Origin: Pantoea sp. 1.19
GTDB taxonomy: Bacteria > Pseudomonadota > Gammaproteobacteria > Enterobacterales > Enterobacteriaceae
DNA length: 64,000 nt
Direction of reading: 5' to 3'
Assembly: GCF_001922585.1 (NCBI RefSeq)
Contig: NZ_MRBS01000001.1
Location: forward strand, 248,001 to 312,000
The translations under genes and the position numbers were made by a program. Numbering within the stretch: the stretch's first letter is position 1; every line of letters starts with the position of its first letter. Shown one piece after another: positions 43,879 to 54,141 of the stretch. Below the pieces are notes generated by a model that made no database searches, was not told the DNA's origin, and worked only from the letters and a program-made list of their open reading frames with translations.

Positions 43879-44535
43879 TCAGGCGTCGCGATATAAACCC
43901 TCTCGGGCGATGTAGGCGGCCACCGCCGGCGGCAACAGCTGGTTACAGTTCTGCCCGTGGCGCAGTCGCTCGCGAATCTGCGTTGCCGACAGATCGACTT
44001 CCGGCGTGGCCGCCAGCCAGATGCGACCGGCGGGAGCCGCGCGCAGCTGATCGACATCAGTGGCCCGATGTGCCTCCAGCCAGCGGCGCTGCGCCGCGTC
44101 TGGCAGGGTAGTGGCATAGCCGGGGCGGGTCAGCACCAGCAGGTGGCAGAGCGACAGCAGCGCCTGCCAGCGGTGCCAGCGCGGCAGGGTGAGCAGCGAG
44201 TCCTGGCCAATAATGAATCCGAGTGGCTGCTGATCACCGCGCTCGGCCCGCAGCTGCGCCAGGGTTTCTACCGTCCAGGAGGGGGCGTCGCGGTCCAGCT
44301 CGCGCGTATCCAGCTGAAACAGCGGCCGGTCGGCAATTGCCAGTCTTACCATCGCCACGCGCTGAGCCGGTGTCGCCTGCGGCTGCGGACGGTGCGGCGG
44401 TACGTTATTGGGCAGCAGCGTGACGCGGGAGAGGCCTGTCTCTTCGGCCAGCGCGCTGACCGGCAGCAAATGGCCATAGTGTATGGGGTCAAAGGTGCCG
44501 CCAAACAGCGCGTGCAGTTCAGGAAGCGTCGACAT
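43879..44535 (-). CDS. nadD: Nicotinate-nucleotide adenylyltransferase
   Basis: 218 residues from ATG 44535; a GTG one codon earlier also reads. FGGTFDPIHYGHL is the (H/T)xGH nucleotidyl-transfer motif and ISATQIR-like SATQIRERL the second. It adenylates nicotinate mononucleotide in NAD synthesis. The start lies inside the last codons of holA (17-base overlap). Confidence 0.96.
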   Translation of the reverse strand: MSTLPELHALFGGTFDPIHYGHLLPVSALAEETGLSRVTLLPNNVPPHRPQPQATPAQRVAMVRLAIADRPLFQLDTRELDRDAPSWTVETLAQLRAERGDQQPLGFIIGQDSLLTLPRWHRWQALLSLCHLLVLTRPGYATTLPDAAQRRWLEAHRATDVDQLRAAPAGRIWLAATPEVDLSATQIRERLRHGQNCNQLLPPAVAAYIAREGLYRDA

Positions 44536-45559
44536 CACAGAAGTGTTCCGGAAAATGGGGCAGGCAGAGGAGAAGCGACAGCGTTTCCAGCTCCGCCCAC
44601 AGCGACTGACCGTAATCCTGCTTCAGGGTCAGCTCCATCTGGCTTAAGAGCCGAAAGCCGTGGTGCAGCTGCGCCGGTTGCAGACGCTGCAGCGCCTCGC
44701 TGAGCAGCGGGCGCCGGTTCTGCCAGACGCGCTGCTGATCAAACAGCGTGCGCAGCGGCGTGCTGCGCATCTGGCGCTGTAACTGCAGCAGCGTCATCAT
44801 CTCGCGCTGCAGCGTGCGCAGCAGGATCACCGGTTCGCTCTCCTCCTGACGCAGCTGCTGCAGAATGTGCAGCGCGCGCTTGCTTTTGCCCGCCAGCAGG
44901 GCATCAATCCAGTGAAACGGCGTAAAATGGGCGGCATCATTGACCGCCTGTTCAACCCGCGGCAGGGTCAGTTTACCATCCGGCCACAGCAGCGAGAGGC
45001 GCTCCAGCGCCTGCGCCAGTGCCAGCATATTGCCCTCATAGCAGTAGCACAGCAGCTGGCAGGCAGCGTCATCCAGCGTCAGTCCCTGGCTTTTGGCGCG
45101 GCTCATTACCCAGCGCGGCAGTTGGGCGTGCTCCGGCGTCTGGCACGGCACCAGCGCCGCCTGCTCGCTGAGCGCTTTATACCAGCCGCTGTTTTCCTGC
45201 GCGCGGGTCAGTTTGGGCAGGCGCAGCAACAGCAGCAGATCGTGATGACACAGTCCGGCCAGCTGCTCCAGTTGAGCACCCATTGCGGCATTGGGGCCGC
45301 TATCCGGAAATATCAGGGTTAGCGTCTGGCGGCTGGCAAACAGGCTCAGCGCCTGGCAGTGGCTAAAGATCGTGTCCCAGTCGGTGCTGGCATCGAGAGA
45401 GAAGGTGAGGTGTTCCGTAAAGCCCTGGCCCTCGGCGGCCTTACGCAGGGCATCGTGGCTCTCCTGCAGTAGCAGGGGATCGTTGCCCTGAAGAAAATAG
45501 CAGGGGCGCAGCCCTTCCTGAAGCTGCGCGCCAAGCTGTTCGGGCCAAATCCGCGTCAT
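44519..45559 (-). CDS. holA: DNA polymerase III subunit delta
   Basis: 346 residues. N-terminal [16 protein letters not shown] and the segment [28 protein letters not shown] match HolA, the clamp-loader wrench that opens the beta clamp. Its start overlaps lptE by 4 bases (ATGA) and its end overlaps nadD. Confidence 0.96.
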   Translation of the reverse strand: MTRIWPEQLGAQLQEGLRPCYFLQGNDPLLLQESHDALRKAAEGQGFTEHLTFSLDASTDWDTIFSHCQALSLFASRQTLTLIFPDSGPNAAMGAQLEQLAGLCHHDLLLLLRLPKLTRAQENSGWYKALSEQAALVPCQTPEHAQLPRWVMSRAKSQGLTLDDAACQLLCYCYEGNMLALAQALERLSLLWPDGKLTLPRVEQAVNDAAHFTPFHWIDALLAGKSKRALHILQQLRQEESEPVILLRTLQREMMTLLQLQRQMRSTPLRTLFDQQRVWQNRRPLLSEALQRLQPAQLHHGFRLLSQMELTLKQDYGQSLWAELETLSLLLCLPHFPEHFCDVDAS

Positions 45560-46167
45560 ACGTCCGGTTTCATTCGCGTGCCGGTATGACGATCGCCGGA
45601 CTCGCCCGGGGTGGTATCCAGACCCACCGGCTCGTCGCCGGTGGCTTTCTGCTGCTTAAGCTGCTCTTCCGCGGCGTGCACCGTCAGCAGTTTCCGCACC
45701 AGCTGCTCCGCCGCCTTATCGCGCATTTCCTGCTCGATAATCGTCTGCTCGGAGTCCTTCGCCAGTGCCGCCTGCGGGTTATCAAAGAACGAACGATAGA
45801 CCGTGACGCTTATCGGGAAGATCCCCTGGTTAGGGATCAGCACCTGGGCAGTCACATTCATCGTCATCTGATACTCGGCGGTGGTGCCGTCGCGGAAGAT
45901 CGATGCGGTATCCTGACCGACGGTGGTCCCCAGGATGCGCAGCGAAGGCAGATCCTTACGCCGGGTATTGCTGTCGACCAGGGTGACGTTGTTCAGCCGC
46001 AGCTGTTCACGCACAGCGCGGGTCATCGGACCGTACGGGTCGCTGGTGTCTAAAATCAGCGTTTTCAGTTCGTTCGGCACCTGGGTGGTGCCGCGCGGAT
46101 GAAAGCCGCAGCCGACGGTGATGGTCACCGCCAGGCCTAACAACAGAGTCAAAATCGGATGTCGCAC
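45556..46167 (-). CDS. lptE: LPS-assembly lipoprotein LptE
   Basis: 203 residues. Signal with lipobox TVGC (Cys20). It plugs the LptD barrel and helps insert LPS into the outer leaflet. The C-terminal Lys/Gln-rich tail is unstructured. It lies 15 bp after leuS and is coupled to holA. Confidence 0.96.
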   Translation of the reverse strand: MRHPILTLLLGLAVTITVGCGFHPRGTTQVPNELKTLILDTSDPYGPMTRAVREQLRLNNVTLVDSNTRRKDLPSLRILGTTVGQDTASIFRDGTTAEYQMTMNVTAQVLIPNQGIFPISVTVYRSFFDNPQAALAKDSEQTIIEQEMRDKAAEQLVRKLLTVHAAEEQLKQQKATGDEPVGLDTTPGESGDRHTGTRMKPDV

Positions 46168-46182
46168 AACGCCCTCCTGCGC

Positions 46183-48765
46183 TTAACCCACAACCAGGTT
46201 AAGAAGTTTGCCCGGAACGTAGATCACTTTACGAACAGTGACGCCGTCCAGATATTTGGCGACCAGGTGCTCCTGGGCCGCACGTGCCTGAACCTGCTCC
46301 TGCGTGGCATCCGCTGCGACGGTGATTTTACCGCGCACTTTGCCGTTTACCTGCACCACCACCAGCACGGAATCCTCCACCATCGCGGCGTCGTCAACCT
46401 GTGGCCAGTGTGCATGGTCAATGTCGCCTTCGCCACCCAGAGCCTGCCACAGGGCAAAGCTGGCGTGCGGCGTAAATGGATAGAGCATACTCACCACCGC
46501 CCGCAGCGCTTCCTGCATCAGTGCGCGGTCCTGCTCGCTCTCCTGCGGCGCACGGGTCAGTTTGTTCATCAGCTCCATGATCGCGGCGATGGCGGTGTTA
46601 AAGGTCTGACGACGGCCGATATCGTCCGATACCTTGGCGATGGTTTTGTGCAGATCGCGGCGCAGCGCCTTCTGCTCATCGTGAAGGGTATCCGGATTCA
46701 GCGGCGAGGTTGCGCCTTTGCTGGTGTGTTCATGCACCAGCTTCCACACGCGTTTCAGGAAGCGATTAGCCCCCTCTACGCCGGACTCCTGCCACTCCAG
46801 GGTCATGTCGGCCGGTGAGGCAAACATCATAAACAGACGCACGGTATCGGCGCCGTAGCGCTCTACCATCACCTGCGGATCAATGCCGTTGTTTTTTGAC
46901 TTCGACATTTTGCTCATGCCGGTGTACACCAGCTCGCGTCCGCTGGCATCGGTGGCTTTAACAATGCGCCCCTTTTCGTCGCGCTCAACGCTGACATCGA
47001 CCGGTGATACCCAGTTACGCTCACCGTTAGCGCCAGTGTAGTAGAAGGCATCCGCCAGCACCATGCCCTGACACAGCAGGCGCTTCGCCGGTTCACTGGA
47101 GGTGACCAGGCCCGCATCGCGCATCAGCTTATGGAAGAAGCGGAAGTAGAGCAGGTGCATAATGGCGTGCTCAATCCCCCCCACATACTGATCGACCGGC
47201 AGCCAGTAGTTGGCTGCAGCCGGATCCAACATGCCGCGATCGTAATCCGGGCAGGTGTAGCGCGCGTAGTACCAGGACGACTCCATAAAGGTATCGAAGG
47301 TGTCGGTTTCACGCAGCGCAGGCTGACCATTGACGGTGGTTTGTGCCCATTCGGGATCGGCTTTAATCGGGCTGGTGATGCCGTCCATTACCACATCTTC
47401 CGGCAGCACCACCGGCAGCTGATCTTCCGGGGTGGGCATGACGGTGCCATCTTCCAGGGTCACCATTGGAATGGGGGCGCCCCAGTAGCGCTGACGGGAA
47501 ACGCCCCAGTCACGCAGGCGATAATTGACTTTGCGTTCGCCGACGCCTTTGGCGATCAGCGCGTCGGCGATGGCATTGAACCCGGCCTGATGGTCGAGGC
47601 CGTCAAATTCGCCGGAGTTGAACAGCGCGCCTTTTTCGGTCATCGCCGCGGCGCTAACATCCGGCTCGCTGCCGTCAGGGTGGCGAATAACGGCTTTGAC
47701 CGGCAGACCATATTTGGTCGCAAACTCCCAGTCACGCTGGTCATGGCCCGGTACGGCCATGACCGCGCCGGTACCGTACTCCATCAGTACGAAATTGGCG
47801 ACCCAGACCGGCAGCGTCTCACCGGTCAGCGGATGGATGGCGAACATGCCGGTGGCCACGCCTTTTTTCTCCATGGTGGCCATTTCCGCTTCGGCCACTT
47901 TGGTGTTGCGGCACTCGGCAATAAAATCAGCCAGCGCCGGATTATTCACCGCCGCTTGCGCCGCCAGCGGATGGCCTGCGGCCACGGCCAGATAGGTTGC
48001 GCCGATAAAGGTATCCGGACGGGTGGTGTAGACGGTCAGCTTCTCCTGGCTCTCCACCACGTCGAAGGTGATCTCCACCCCCTCTGAGCGGCCGATCCAG
48101 TTGCGCTGCATGGTTTTCACCTGCTCAGGCCACTCTTCCAGCGTATCCAAATCGTTAAGCAGCTCATCGGCATAGGCGGTGATTTTGATAAACCACTGCG
48201 GGATCTCTTTACGCTCGACCTTGGTGTCACAGCGCCAGCAGCAGCCATCGATCACCTGCTCATTCGCGAGGACGGTGAGGTCGTTCGGGCACCAGTTCAC
48301 CGCCGAGGTCTTTTTATAGACCAGGCCTTTTTCATACAGTTTGGTAAAGAACCACTGCTCCCAGCGGTAATATTCTGGTGTACAGGTGGCCAGTTCGCGG
48401 CTCCAGTCGTAGCCAAAACCCAGCAGTTTCAGCTGGTTTTTCATGTAGGCGATGTTTTCGTAAGTCCAGGGCGCCGGGGCGGTGTTGTTTTTTACCGCCG
48501 CGCCTTCTGCCGGCAGGCCAAATGCATCCCAGCCGATGGGTTGCAGCACGTTTTTACCCAGCATGCGCTGGTAACGGGAGATGACGTCGCCAATGGTATA
48601 GTTGCGAACGTGGCCCATATGTAGGCGGCCGGAAGGATAGGGCAGCATGGAAAGGCAGTAATATTTCTCTTTACCTGGCTCTTCCGTAACTTTAAAAGTC
48701 TGCTTCTCGTCCCAGTGTTGCTGTACCTGGGATTCAATCTCTTCCGGGCGGTATTGCTCTTGCAT
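46183..48765 (-). CDS. leuS: Leucyl-tRNA synthetase
   Basis: 860 residues. [15 protein letters not shown] carries the HIGH-type motif and [11 protein letters not shown] the KMSKS motif. The CP1 editing domain has TTRPDTFIG. It charges tRNA-Leu, one of whose genes lies at 61784-61868. Full length and well conserved. Confidence 0.98.
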   Translation of the reverse strand: MQEQYRPEEIESQVQQHWDEKQTFKVTEEPGKEKYYCLSMLPYPSGRLHMGHVRNYTIGDVISRYQRMLGKNVLQPIGWDAFGLPAEGAAVKNNTAPAPWTYENIAYMKNQLKLLGFGYDWSRELATCTPEYYRWEQWFFTKLYEKGLVYKKTSAVNWCPNDLTVLANEQVIDGCCWRCDTKVERKEIPQWFIKITAYADELLNDLDTLEEWPEQVKTMQRNWIGRSEGVEITFDVVESQEKLTVYTTRPDTFIGATYLAVAAGHPLAAQAAVNNPALADFIAECRNTKVAEAEMATMEKKGVATGMFAIHPLTGETLPVWVANFVLMEYGTGAVMAVPGHDQRDWEFATKYGLPVKAVIRHPDGSEPDVSAAAMTEKGALFNSGEFDGLDHQAGFNAIADALIAKGVGERKVNYRLRDWGVSRQRYWGAPIPMVTLEDGTVMPTPEDQLPVVLPEDVVMDGITSPIKADPEWAQTTVNGQPALRETDTFDTFMESSWYYARYTCPDYDRGMLDPAAANYWLPVDQYVGGIEHAIMHLLYFRFFHKLMRDAGLVTSSEPAKRLLCQGMVLADAFYYTGANGERNWVSPVDVSVERDEKGRIVKATDASGRELVYTGMSKMSKSKNNGIDPQVMVERYGADTVRLFMMFASPADMTLEWQESGVEGANRFLKRVWKLVHEHTSKGATSPLNPDTLHDEQKALRRDLHKTIAKVSDDIGRRQTFNTAIAAIMELMNKLTRAPQESEQDRALMQEALRAVVSMLYPFTPHASFALWQALGGEGDIDHAHWPQVDDAAMVEDSVLVVVQVNGKVRGKITVAADATQEQVQARAAQEHLVAKYLDGVTVRKVIYVPGKLLNLVVG

Positions 48766-48994
48766 GGCAGCCAGTGGTCCTTATGAATAGCGCATTGAAC
48801 ACTCAATGGGGTTGTGATCCGCATAGCATAGCTGATAAGCCTTTGCGTCAACAACACCTCATCTCGTTCAGCGCAGCTTTTCTCCACCCCCTGTAGCGTG
48901 CCTTCCACATTTCACGTAAATCTGTGCAAGTTACCGGGTTTTTCTGCTTCAGACGCTAAACTGTTTAGTGATGACCATCTTACAGGGAGCCATG

Positions 48995-49477
48995 ATGAAT
49001 AAATTAGGACAGACCTATCGCCAGCTGCTGACCGCACTGACGGCCAGACTGGAAGAAGGTGAGCGCGATATCGAGTCACTGGTATCACGCGCGCGCACGC
49101 GGCTGATTGAGGTGGGAGAGTTGACCCGCAGTGAGATAGACCAGGTTACCCGCGCGGTGCAGCGTGACTTAGAGGAGTTTGCCCGCAGCTACGGTGAATC
49201 GGCCGCGGAAGAAGAGGACAGCGTTTTTTTTCGCGTGATCCGCGAAAGCGTGTGGCAAGAACTGGCGGATATCACCGATAAAACTCAGCTGGAGTGGCGC
49301 GAAGTGTTTCAGGATTTGCAGCATCACGGTGTCTACCACAGCGGTGAAGTGGTTGGCCTCGGTAATCTGGTCTGCGAAAAGTGCCACTTTACCCGCGGTA
49401 TTTACACTCCGGAAACGCTGAGTCGCTGCCCGGAGTGCGGGCACGACCAGTTCCAGCGTCAACCCTTCGATCCCTGA
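48995..49477 (+). CDS. ybeL: YbeL, zinc-ribbon protein (DUF1451)
   Basis: 160 residues, the E. coli length, from ATG 48995 with GGGAG at a 5-base gap; the ATG at 48992 is too close to it. Helical N-terminus, then CEKCHFTRGIYTPETLSRCPECGHDQF with two Cys pairs. The role is unknown. It is divergent from leuS. Confidence 0.93.
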   Translation: MNKLGQTYRQLLTALTARLEEGERDIESLVSRARTRLIEVGELTRSEIDQVTRAVQRDLEEFARSYGESAAEEEDSVFFRVIRESVWQELADITDKTQLEWREVFQDLQHHGVYHSGEVVGLGNLVCEKCHFTRGIYTPETLSRCPECGHDQFQRQPFDP

Positions 49478-49482
49478 TCGAA

Positions 49483-49502
49483 CAGGGCGGCTTGCCGCCC
49501 TG
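49483..49502. terminator. Hairpin between convergent ybeL and rihA
   Basis: CAGGGCGGC, TT, GCCGCCCTG is a 9-bp perfect stem lying between the two stop codons. It has little T-run, so termination may be partial in either direction. Confidence 0.6.
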
Positions 49503-49506
49503 AGGG

Positions 49507-50442
49507 TTAACCGTAGCGGGCAAGGCGCGCCAGCATCAGCGCCACAAACCCCTCCCTGTCGATTCGCGTCAACACGTTGACGTTCGGCTCGCGACCGGTT
49601 TGTCGCGCGGTGTCCACTACGCTCATGCCGCTGGTCAGCGCGCCCTGCGTCTCAACGCCGACCCACAGACGTTCCGCAGTAAACAGTTCCGGCGCCAGCA
49701 GCCAGGCGACGGCGGTCGGATCGTGCATCGCGGCGCCCGGCAGCGGATGTGCGGCCTGGCGATCGCGGGGCAGCAGAAAATCGAGCAGCTCAGCCACCGC
49801 CAGCGCGACCGGGTTATTCAGCGCGCGCACGGCGGCGCACTCTGCGGGCAGCAGGCAGGCCTGGTGAGTCACGTTGAGTCCGGCCATCACCAGCGGCACG
49901 CCGCTTTGCAGCACGCGATCTGCCGCTTCCGGGTCAGCATAAAAATTGAACTCCGCAACCGGGGTGACGTTACCCATTTGGATGCCGCCGCCCATCAGCA
50001 CCACACAGGCAATCTGAGCGCGCAGCGTCGGATACTGCATCAGCAGCAGCGCAATATTGGTCAGCGGTCCCGTGGCGATCAGCGTCAGCGGTTCCGGCGA
50101 GTCGCGCAGCAACCGTGCCATCATTGCCACTGCGTGCTCCTGCTCAACCTCACGCGCGGCGGGCGGCAGTTGCAGGGTGCCGAGACCGCTGTCACCGTGC
50201 ACCTCCGGCGCGGTGATTGCCTGACGCAGTAGCGGTCCCGCCGCGCCGGCGGCCACCGGAATATCCGCACGGCCCATCAGGGTCAGTAATCCGAGAGCAT
50301 TGTGCAAGGTTTTGCTCAGCGTCTGGTTGCCGGCGCACACGGTGACCGCGCGGATATCCAGCTCCGGCGCGCGCAGCGCCAGCGCCAGCGCAATGGCGTC
50401 GTCGATACCGGGATCGCAATCGAAAATGACAGGTCGCGTCAT
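49507..50442 (-). CDS. rihA: Pyrimidine-specific ribonucleoside hydrolase
   Basis: 311 residues. FDCDPGIDDAIALALAL (8-24) is the Asp-rich calcium-binding motif, and HDPTAVAW gives the catalytic-site His. It splits cytidine and uridine into base and ribose. It sits between ybeL and the gltIJKL genes as in E. coli, 108 bp downstream of gltL on the same strand. Confidence 0.94.
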   Translation of the reverse strand: MTRPVIFDCDPGIDDAIALALALRAPELDIRAVTVCAGNQTLSKTLHNALGLLTLMGRADIPVAAGAAGPLLRQAITAPEVHGDSGLGTLQLPPAAREVEQEHAVAMMARLLRDSPEPLTLIATGPLTNIALLLMQYPTLRAQIACVVLMGGGIQMGNVTPVAEFNFYADPEAADRVLQSGVPLVMAGLNVTHQACLLPAECAAVRALNNPVALAVAELLDFLLPRDRQAAHPLPGAAMHDPTAVAWLLAPELFTAERLWVGVETQGALTSGMSVVDTARQTGREPNVNVLTRIDREGFVALMLARLARYG

Positions 50443-50515
50443 GGTCTCTCCATGTCTCTATGTCTTAATCAGGTAGTCGGAAAGCGTGACGTGAAAAACG
50501 GCAGCAGGCAAGGGC

Positions 50516-50550
50516 ATGACGTGCGCACCTTGCGGTGCGCACGCCGCACG
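50516..50550. terminator. Hairpin after gltL
   Basis: GTGCGCACC (50521-50529), TTGC and GGTGCGCAC (50534-50542) form a 9-bp stem, extended by a TGACGTGCG/CGCACGTCA outer pair. It lies just after the gltL stop in the transcript, with no strong T-run. Confidence 0.5.
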
Positions 50551-51276
50551 TCAGTGCAGGATCTTGGCTAAAAAATCCTTCGCGCGTTCGGATTGCGGAT
50601 GGGCAAAAAACGCATCCTTAGGCGAGTCTTCAATGATTTTTCCCTCATCCATGAAAATCACCCGGTCGGCCACCTTCCGCGCAAAGCCCATCTCATGCGT
50701 GACGACCATCATGGTCATTCCCTCATTGGCCAGCTCAACCATGACGTCCAGTACCTCATTAATCATCTCCGGATCCAGCGCCGAGGTGGGTTCATCAAAC
50801 AGCATCGCCACCGGATCCATGCACAGCGCACGGGCGATCGCTACGCGCTGCTGCTGACCGCCGGACAGCTGGCCGGGATGTTTATTGGCGTGGGCTGATA
50901 AGCCAACGCGCGCCAGTAGTTTCAGGCCTTTTTCGCGCGCTTCGGCTTTGTCTCGCTTTAACACTTTGACCTGCGCCAGCGTCAGATTGTCGACGATGCT
51001 CAGATGAGGAAACAGCTCGAAGTGCTGGAAAACCATGCCGACCCGTGAACGCAACGTAGCGAGGTTCGTTTTCTTGTCGGTCACCTCGGTGCCGTTGACC
51101 TCAATCGACCCTTGCTGGATAGGCTCCAGGCCATTCACCGTTTTGATCAGGGTTGATTTACCGGAGCCGGAGGGACCGCAGACCACCACCACTTCCCCCT
51201 TTTTCACCTCGGTGGAACAATCCGTCAGCACCTGAAAGTGCCCATACCACTTAGAAACATTTTTCAGGGAAATCAT
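50551..51276 (-). CDS. gltL: Glutamate/aspartate ABC transporter ATPase
   Basis: 241 residues. Walker [10 protein letters not shown] (34-42), signature LSGGQQQR, Walker [13 protein letters not shown], switch His in VTHEMGF. It drives GltJK. The start overlaps gltK by 4 bases (ATGA). Confidence 0.96.
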   Translation of the reverse strand: MISLKNVSKWYGHFQVLTDCSTEVKKGEVVVVCGPSGSGKSTLIKTVNGLEPIQQGSIEVNGTEVTDKKTNLATLRSRVGMVFQHFELFPHLSIVDNLTLAQVKVLKRDKAEAREKGLKLLARVGLSAHANKHPGQLSGGQQQRVAIARALCMDPVAMLFDEPTSALDPEMINEVLDVMVELANEGMTMMVVTHEMGFARKVADRVIFMDEGKIIEDSPKDAFFAHPQSERAKDFLAKILH

Positions 51277-51953
51277 TGTACTGTCCTTTTCTTCAAGTAG
51301 CTGACCAGCAGAGAGGCGCTGATACTGATAACGAAATAGACCAGGCCGGCAAACAGCACCATCTCAACCTGGGTACCGTCGCGCTCGCCAATGGTGGTCG
51401 CGGTACGGAAGAAATCTGCCAGGCTCAGGACGTAAACCAGCGAGGTGTCCTGAAAGAGTACGATGCCCTGGGTTAATAGCAGCGGTACCATGGCGCGGAA
51501 GGCCTGCGGCAAAATGATCAGCCGCATGCTTTGCCACGGGGTCATGCCCAGCGCCAGCGCGGCGTTGCCCTGGCCGCGCGAAATGCTGAGGATGCCGGCG
51601 CGAATGATTTCCGAGTAGTACGCGGCTTCAAACAGCGCGAAGGCCACCATCGCGGAGATGAGACGGATATCGGTTTTTGGCGACAGCCCCAGCACCTTTT
51701 GCAGCAGACTGGGCACCACCAGATAGAACCACAGCAGCACCATCACCAGCGGTACCGAGCGAAACAGATTAACGTAGAGGCGGGCAAACCAGCTGACTGG
51801 TTTAAAGGTAGAGAGACGCATTACTGCCAGCAGCGTCCCCCAGAGAATGCCGAATACCACGGCCGTCACGGTGATTTTTAAGGTGACCGTCAGTCCGTTA
51901 AGCAGGTAGGGCAGGCTGGGAGGAATAGAACTCCAGTCAAAATCGTACATCAT
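51273..51953 (-). CDS. gltK: Glutamate/aspartate ABC permease subunit GltK
   Basis: 226 residues with about five membrane segments and the EAA-type loop ([22 protein letters not shown]) that docks GltL. It overlaps gltJ and gltL by 4 bases each, a fully coupled unit. Confidence 0.96.
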   Translation of the reverse strand: MMYDFDWSSIPPSLPYLLNGLTVTLKITVTAVVFGILWGTLLAVMRLSTFKPVSWFARLYVNLFRSVPLVMVLLWFYLVVPSLLQKVLGLSPKTDIRLISAMVAFALFEAAYYSEIIRAGILSISRGQGNAALALGMTPWQSMRLIILPQAFRAMVPLLLTQGIVLFQDTSLVYVLSLADFFRTATTIGERDGTQVEMVLFAGLVYFVISISASLLVSYLKKRTVQ

Positions 51954-52690
51954 TTACCTCCCATATTGCCGGGTACGCGCACTTTGCGCTCCACCAGGCT
52001 CATCAGGCCCATGATCACCAGGTTAATGGCAATATATGCCAGGGTAATGGCGGTAAAGGATTCGTAGGCGTGCGCCGAATAGTCCAGCAGCTTGCCGGCC
52101 TGTGCGGCCATATCCACCAGGCCGATGGTTGAGGCAATCGCTGAGTTTTTCACTAAGTTGAGCATTTCCGAGGTCATCGGTGGCACTATCACCCGATAGG
52201 CATTCGGCAGCAGCACATAGCGATAGGTCTGCGGCAGCGTTAAGCCCATCGCCAGACCGGCATTTTTTTGCCCCTTTGGCAGCGACTGGATCGCGGCACG
52301 CACCTGTTCGCAAACGCGTGCGGCGGTGAACAGACCGAGGCAGACCACCGAAGAGGCGAAAAACTGAATATTGGGATCCAGCTCGGCTTTAAACCACATC
52401 CCGAGATCTTCCCCCACCAGCTCCGGCGCCACCAGATACCAGAAAAAGAACTGTACGATGAGCGGCACATTACGAAACAGTTCGACGTAGCAGGTGCCAA
52501 TCCCCGCCAGTAATTTACTGGGAGTCGTGCGTAGGATGCCGAAGAAGGATCCGACGAAAAATGCGATCAGCCACGCGCAAACCGAGACGGCGATGGTGAC
52601 CTGAAATCCTGACCATAGCCAGCCCAGGTAGGTAGTGTTGCCGAAGGGGGCTTCCTGTAAAAATATCCCCCAGTTCCAGTCAATTCCCAT
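51950..52690 (-). CDS. gltJ: Glutamate/aspartate ABC permease subunit GltJ
   Basis: 246 residues with the EAA loop [20 protein letters not shown]. Partner of GltK in the inner-membrane channel. GGAGAG precedes the start. It follows the terminator-like hairpin and SroC region after gltI, so it is expressed less than gltI. Confidence 0.96.
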   Translation of the reverse strand: MGIDWNWGIFLQEAPFGNTTYLGWLWSGFQVTIAVSVCAWLIAFFVGSFFGILRTTPSKLLAGIGTCYVELFRNVPLIVQFFFWYLVAPELVGEDLGMWFKAELDPNIQFFASSVVCLGLFTAARVCEQVRAAIQSLPKGQKNAGLAMGLTLPQTYRYVLLPNAYRVIVPPMTSEMLNLVKNSAIASTIGLVDMAAQAGKLLDYSAHAYESFTAITLAYIAINLVIMGLMSLVERKVRVPGNMGGK

Positions 52691-52703
52691 ACAGCTCTCC
52701 GGT

Positions 52704-52729
52704 AAAAAAAAGGGTAGCAGCGCTACCCT
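52704..52729 (-). terminator. Intrinsic terminator between gltI and gltJ
   Basis: On the minus strand AGGGTAGC, loop GCT, GCTACCCT and an eight-T run. It gives partial termination so that the periplasmic binding protein GltI outnumbers the membrane parts, and forms the 3' end of SroC. Confidence 0.8.
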
Positions 52730-52856
52730 GAAATGAAGATTGATCGATGACCACTGTTATTGCGTCGGCGGGGGAACGGCCCGCCCACGCTCAGTCTGTC
52801 CCGGGCCTGATGCAATCATCGGGCGGGCAGCATACTGCCCTGATTGTTATTAATTT
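52704..52856 (-). ncRNA. sroC: Probable SroC small RNA in the gltI-gltJ gap
   Basis: In Salmonella and E. coli, SroC is cut from the gltIJKL transcript between gltI and gltJ and sequesters GcvB. The same interval here is about 150 bases, begins near the gltI stop, has an internal GGGCAG-CATA-CTGCCC stem (52825-52840) and ends in AGGGTAGC-GCT-GCTACCCT followed by eight T, as a Hfq-binding small RNA should. Location and terminator are seen; the function is by homology. Confidence 0.65.
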
Positions 52857-53779
52857 AAGGCTTTGTCGTTCGGCGATGTAAACAGGGTTTTCATATCGTC
52901 AGACAGATCGAAGTTCAGGTTAACATTCTTCGGTGGGATCGGATTTTTGAACCATTTATCGAACCACTTCGCTGCTTCACCCGAGGTTTGCGCACCGGCG
53001 ATGGTCTCATCCATCAGGGCTTTAAAACCCGGATCCTCTTTGCGCAGCATACAGCCGTAGGCCTCATGGGATTGTGGCGTGCCGACGATATCCCAGTTGC
53101 CCGGTTTCTTCGCCTTGGCTCGCTCACCGGCCAGCAGCGCATCATCCATCATAAAAGCGACGGCGCGTCCGGTTTCCAGCGTGCGGAACGAATCTCCGTG
53201 ATCTTTGGCACTGATGATGCGCATCGCCATTTTCTTCTCATCATTCAGCTTGTTCAGCAGCACCTCAGAGGTGGTACCGGAGGTGACTACCACCGTTTTG
53301 CCTTGCAGGTCGGCAAAGTCTTTGATCGGACCACCTTTCTTAACCAGCAGGCGGGTGCCGACTACGAAAATCGTGTCGGAGAAAGCGGCCTGTTTCTGGC
53401 GTTCAAGGTTGTTGGTGGTTGAACCACATTCAAAATCGTAAGTGCCGTTTTGCAGCAGGGGGATGCGGTTTTGCGAGGTAATGGGGATCATCTTCACCTG
53501 CAGATCCGGCTTGTTCAGCTTTTTCTTGATCGCGTCGACGATGGCGTTGGAGTAGTCCTGAGAGTACCCCACGACCTTTTGCTGATTGTCGTAGTAGGAA
53601 AAGGGCACGGAGGATTCACGGTGCCCCACCACGATCACGCCGTTCTTCGCGATTTTATCCAGCGTTGCGCTCTGGCCACTGCTGGCCGCGGCGGATTGAG
53701 TGGGTGCGTCCTCAGCATGAGCGATACCGGAGGCCAGTGCCACCACGGCCAGGCTTAGCCCCAGTTTCTTCAGTTTCAT
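52850..53779 (-). CDS. gltI: Glutamate/aspartate periplasmic binding protein
   Basis: 309 residues from ATG 53779. Signal peptide ends HAEDA region (LASGIAHA). Type II substrate-binding fold, SVPFSYYDNQQKVVGYSQDYS near the ligand site. It feeds glutamate and aspartate to GltJKL. First gene of the operon. Confidence 0.96.
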   Translation of the reverse strand: MKLKKLGLSLAVVALASGIAHAEDAPTQSAAASSGQSATLDKIAKNGVIVVGHRESSVPFSYYDNQQKVVGYSQDYSNAIVDAIKKKLNKPDLQVKMIPITSQNRIPLLQNGTYDFECGSTTNNLERQKQAAFSDTIFVVGTRLLVKKGGPIKDFADLQGKTVVVTSGTTSEVLLNKLNDEKKMAMRIISAKDHGDSFRTLETGRAVAFMMDDALLAGERAKAKKPGNWDIVGTPQSHEAYGCMLRKEDPGFKALMDETIAGAQTSGEAAKWFDKWFKNPIPPKNVNLNFDLSDDMKTLFTSPNDKALN

Positions 53780-54141
53780 GTGCCAACTCCTTATTCCAGT
53801 GGTCAGGCGCAGAGTGTCTGCACCGGGTGTCGTTGTGTGTGCCGCTGTATCGTTTTTTTCCAAAGCAGAGCCTGCTTTGACACTCAATACCATAGCCGAT
53901 TGTTAACATGATGAAACAAGAAAGTTTCTTTTTTGCGACCGCTACCGCACCGTCATGAAGCAATATTTACCGCTGTGCGCCATCGTGGGGCAGATAGCGC
54001 CTCGACAGGGGGCAACTACGCCGCTCAGCGGCGTACGCGGTCGCTCAGGATGAGTGCGACAGAGTTAATGCAAATGGTGTGCCAGGTGAAAATAAGGCGA
54101 GGGTACGGCCCGCGGCGCTGGCGCTGCGGGCCGGGGGGGGG
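53780..54141. other. Upstream region of gltI and downstream of lnt
   Basis: About 360 bp. The half near gltI is AT-rich (53880-53935) and likely holds its promoter. The half near lnt has the stem GGCCCGC (54107-54113) / GCGGGCC (54126-54132) and a run of nine G (54133-54141) adjoining the lnt stop, probably ending the lnt transcript. No gene is seen. Confidence 0.5.

Noticed and set aside
47131-48087. 318-codon frame opposite leuS
   Set aside because: Complementary to a highly conserved synthetase gene; Gly/His/Arg-rich shadow.
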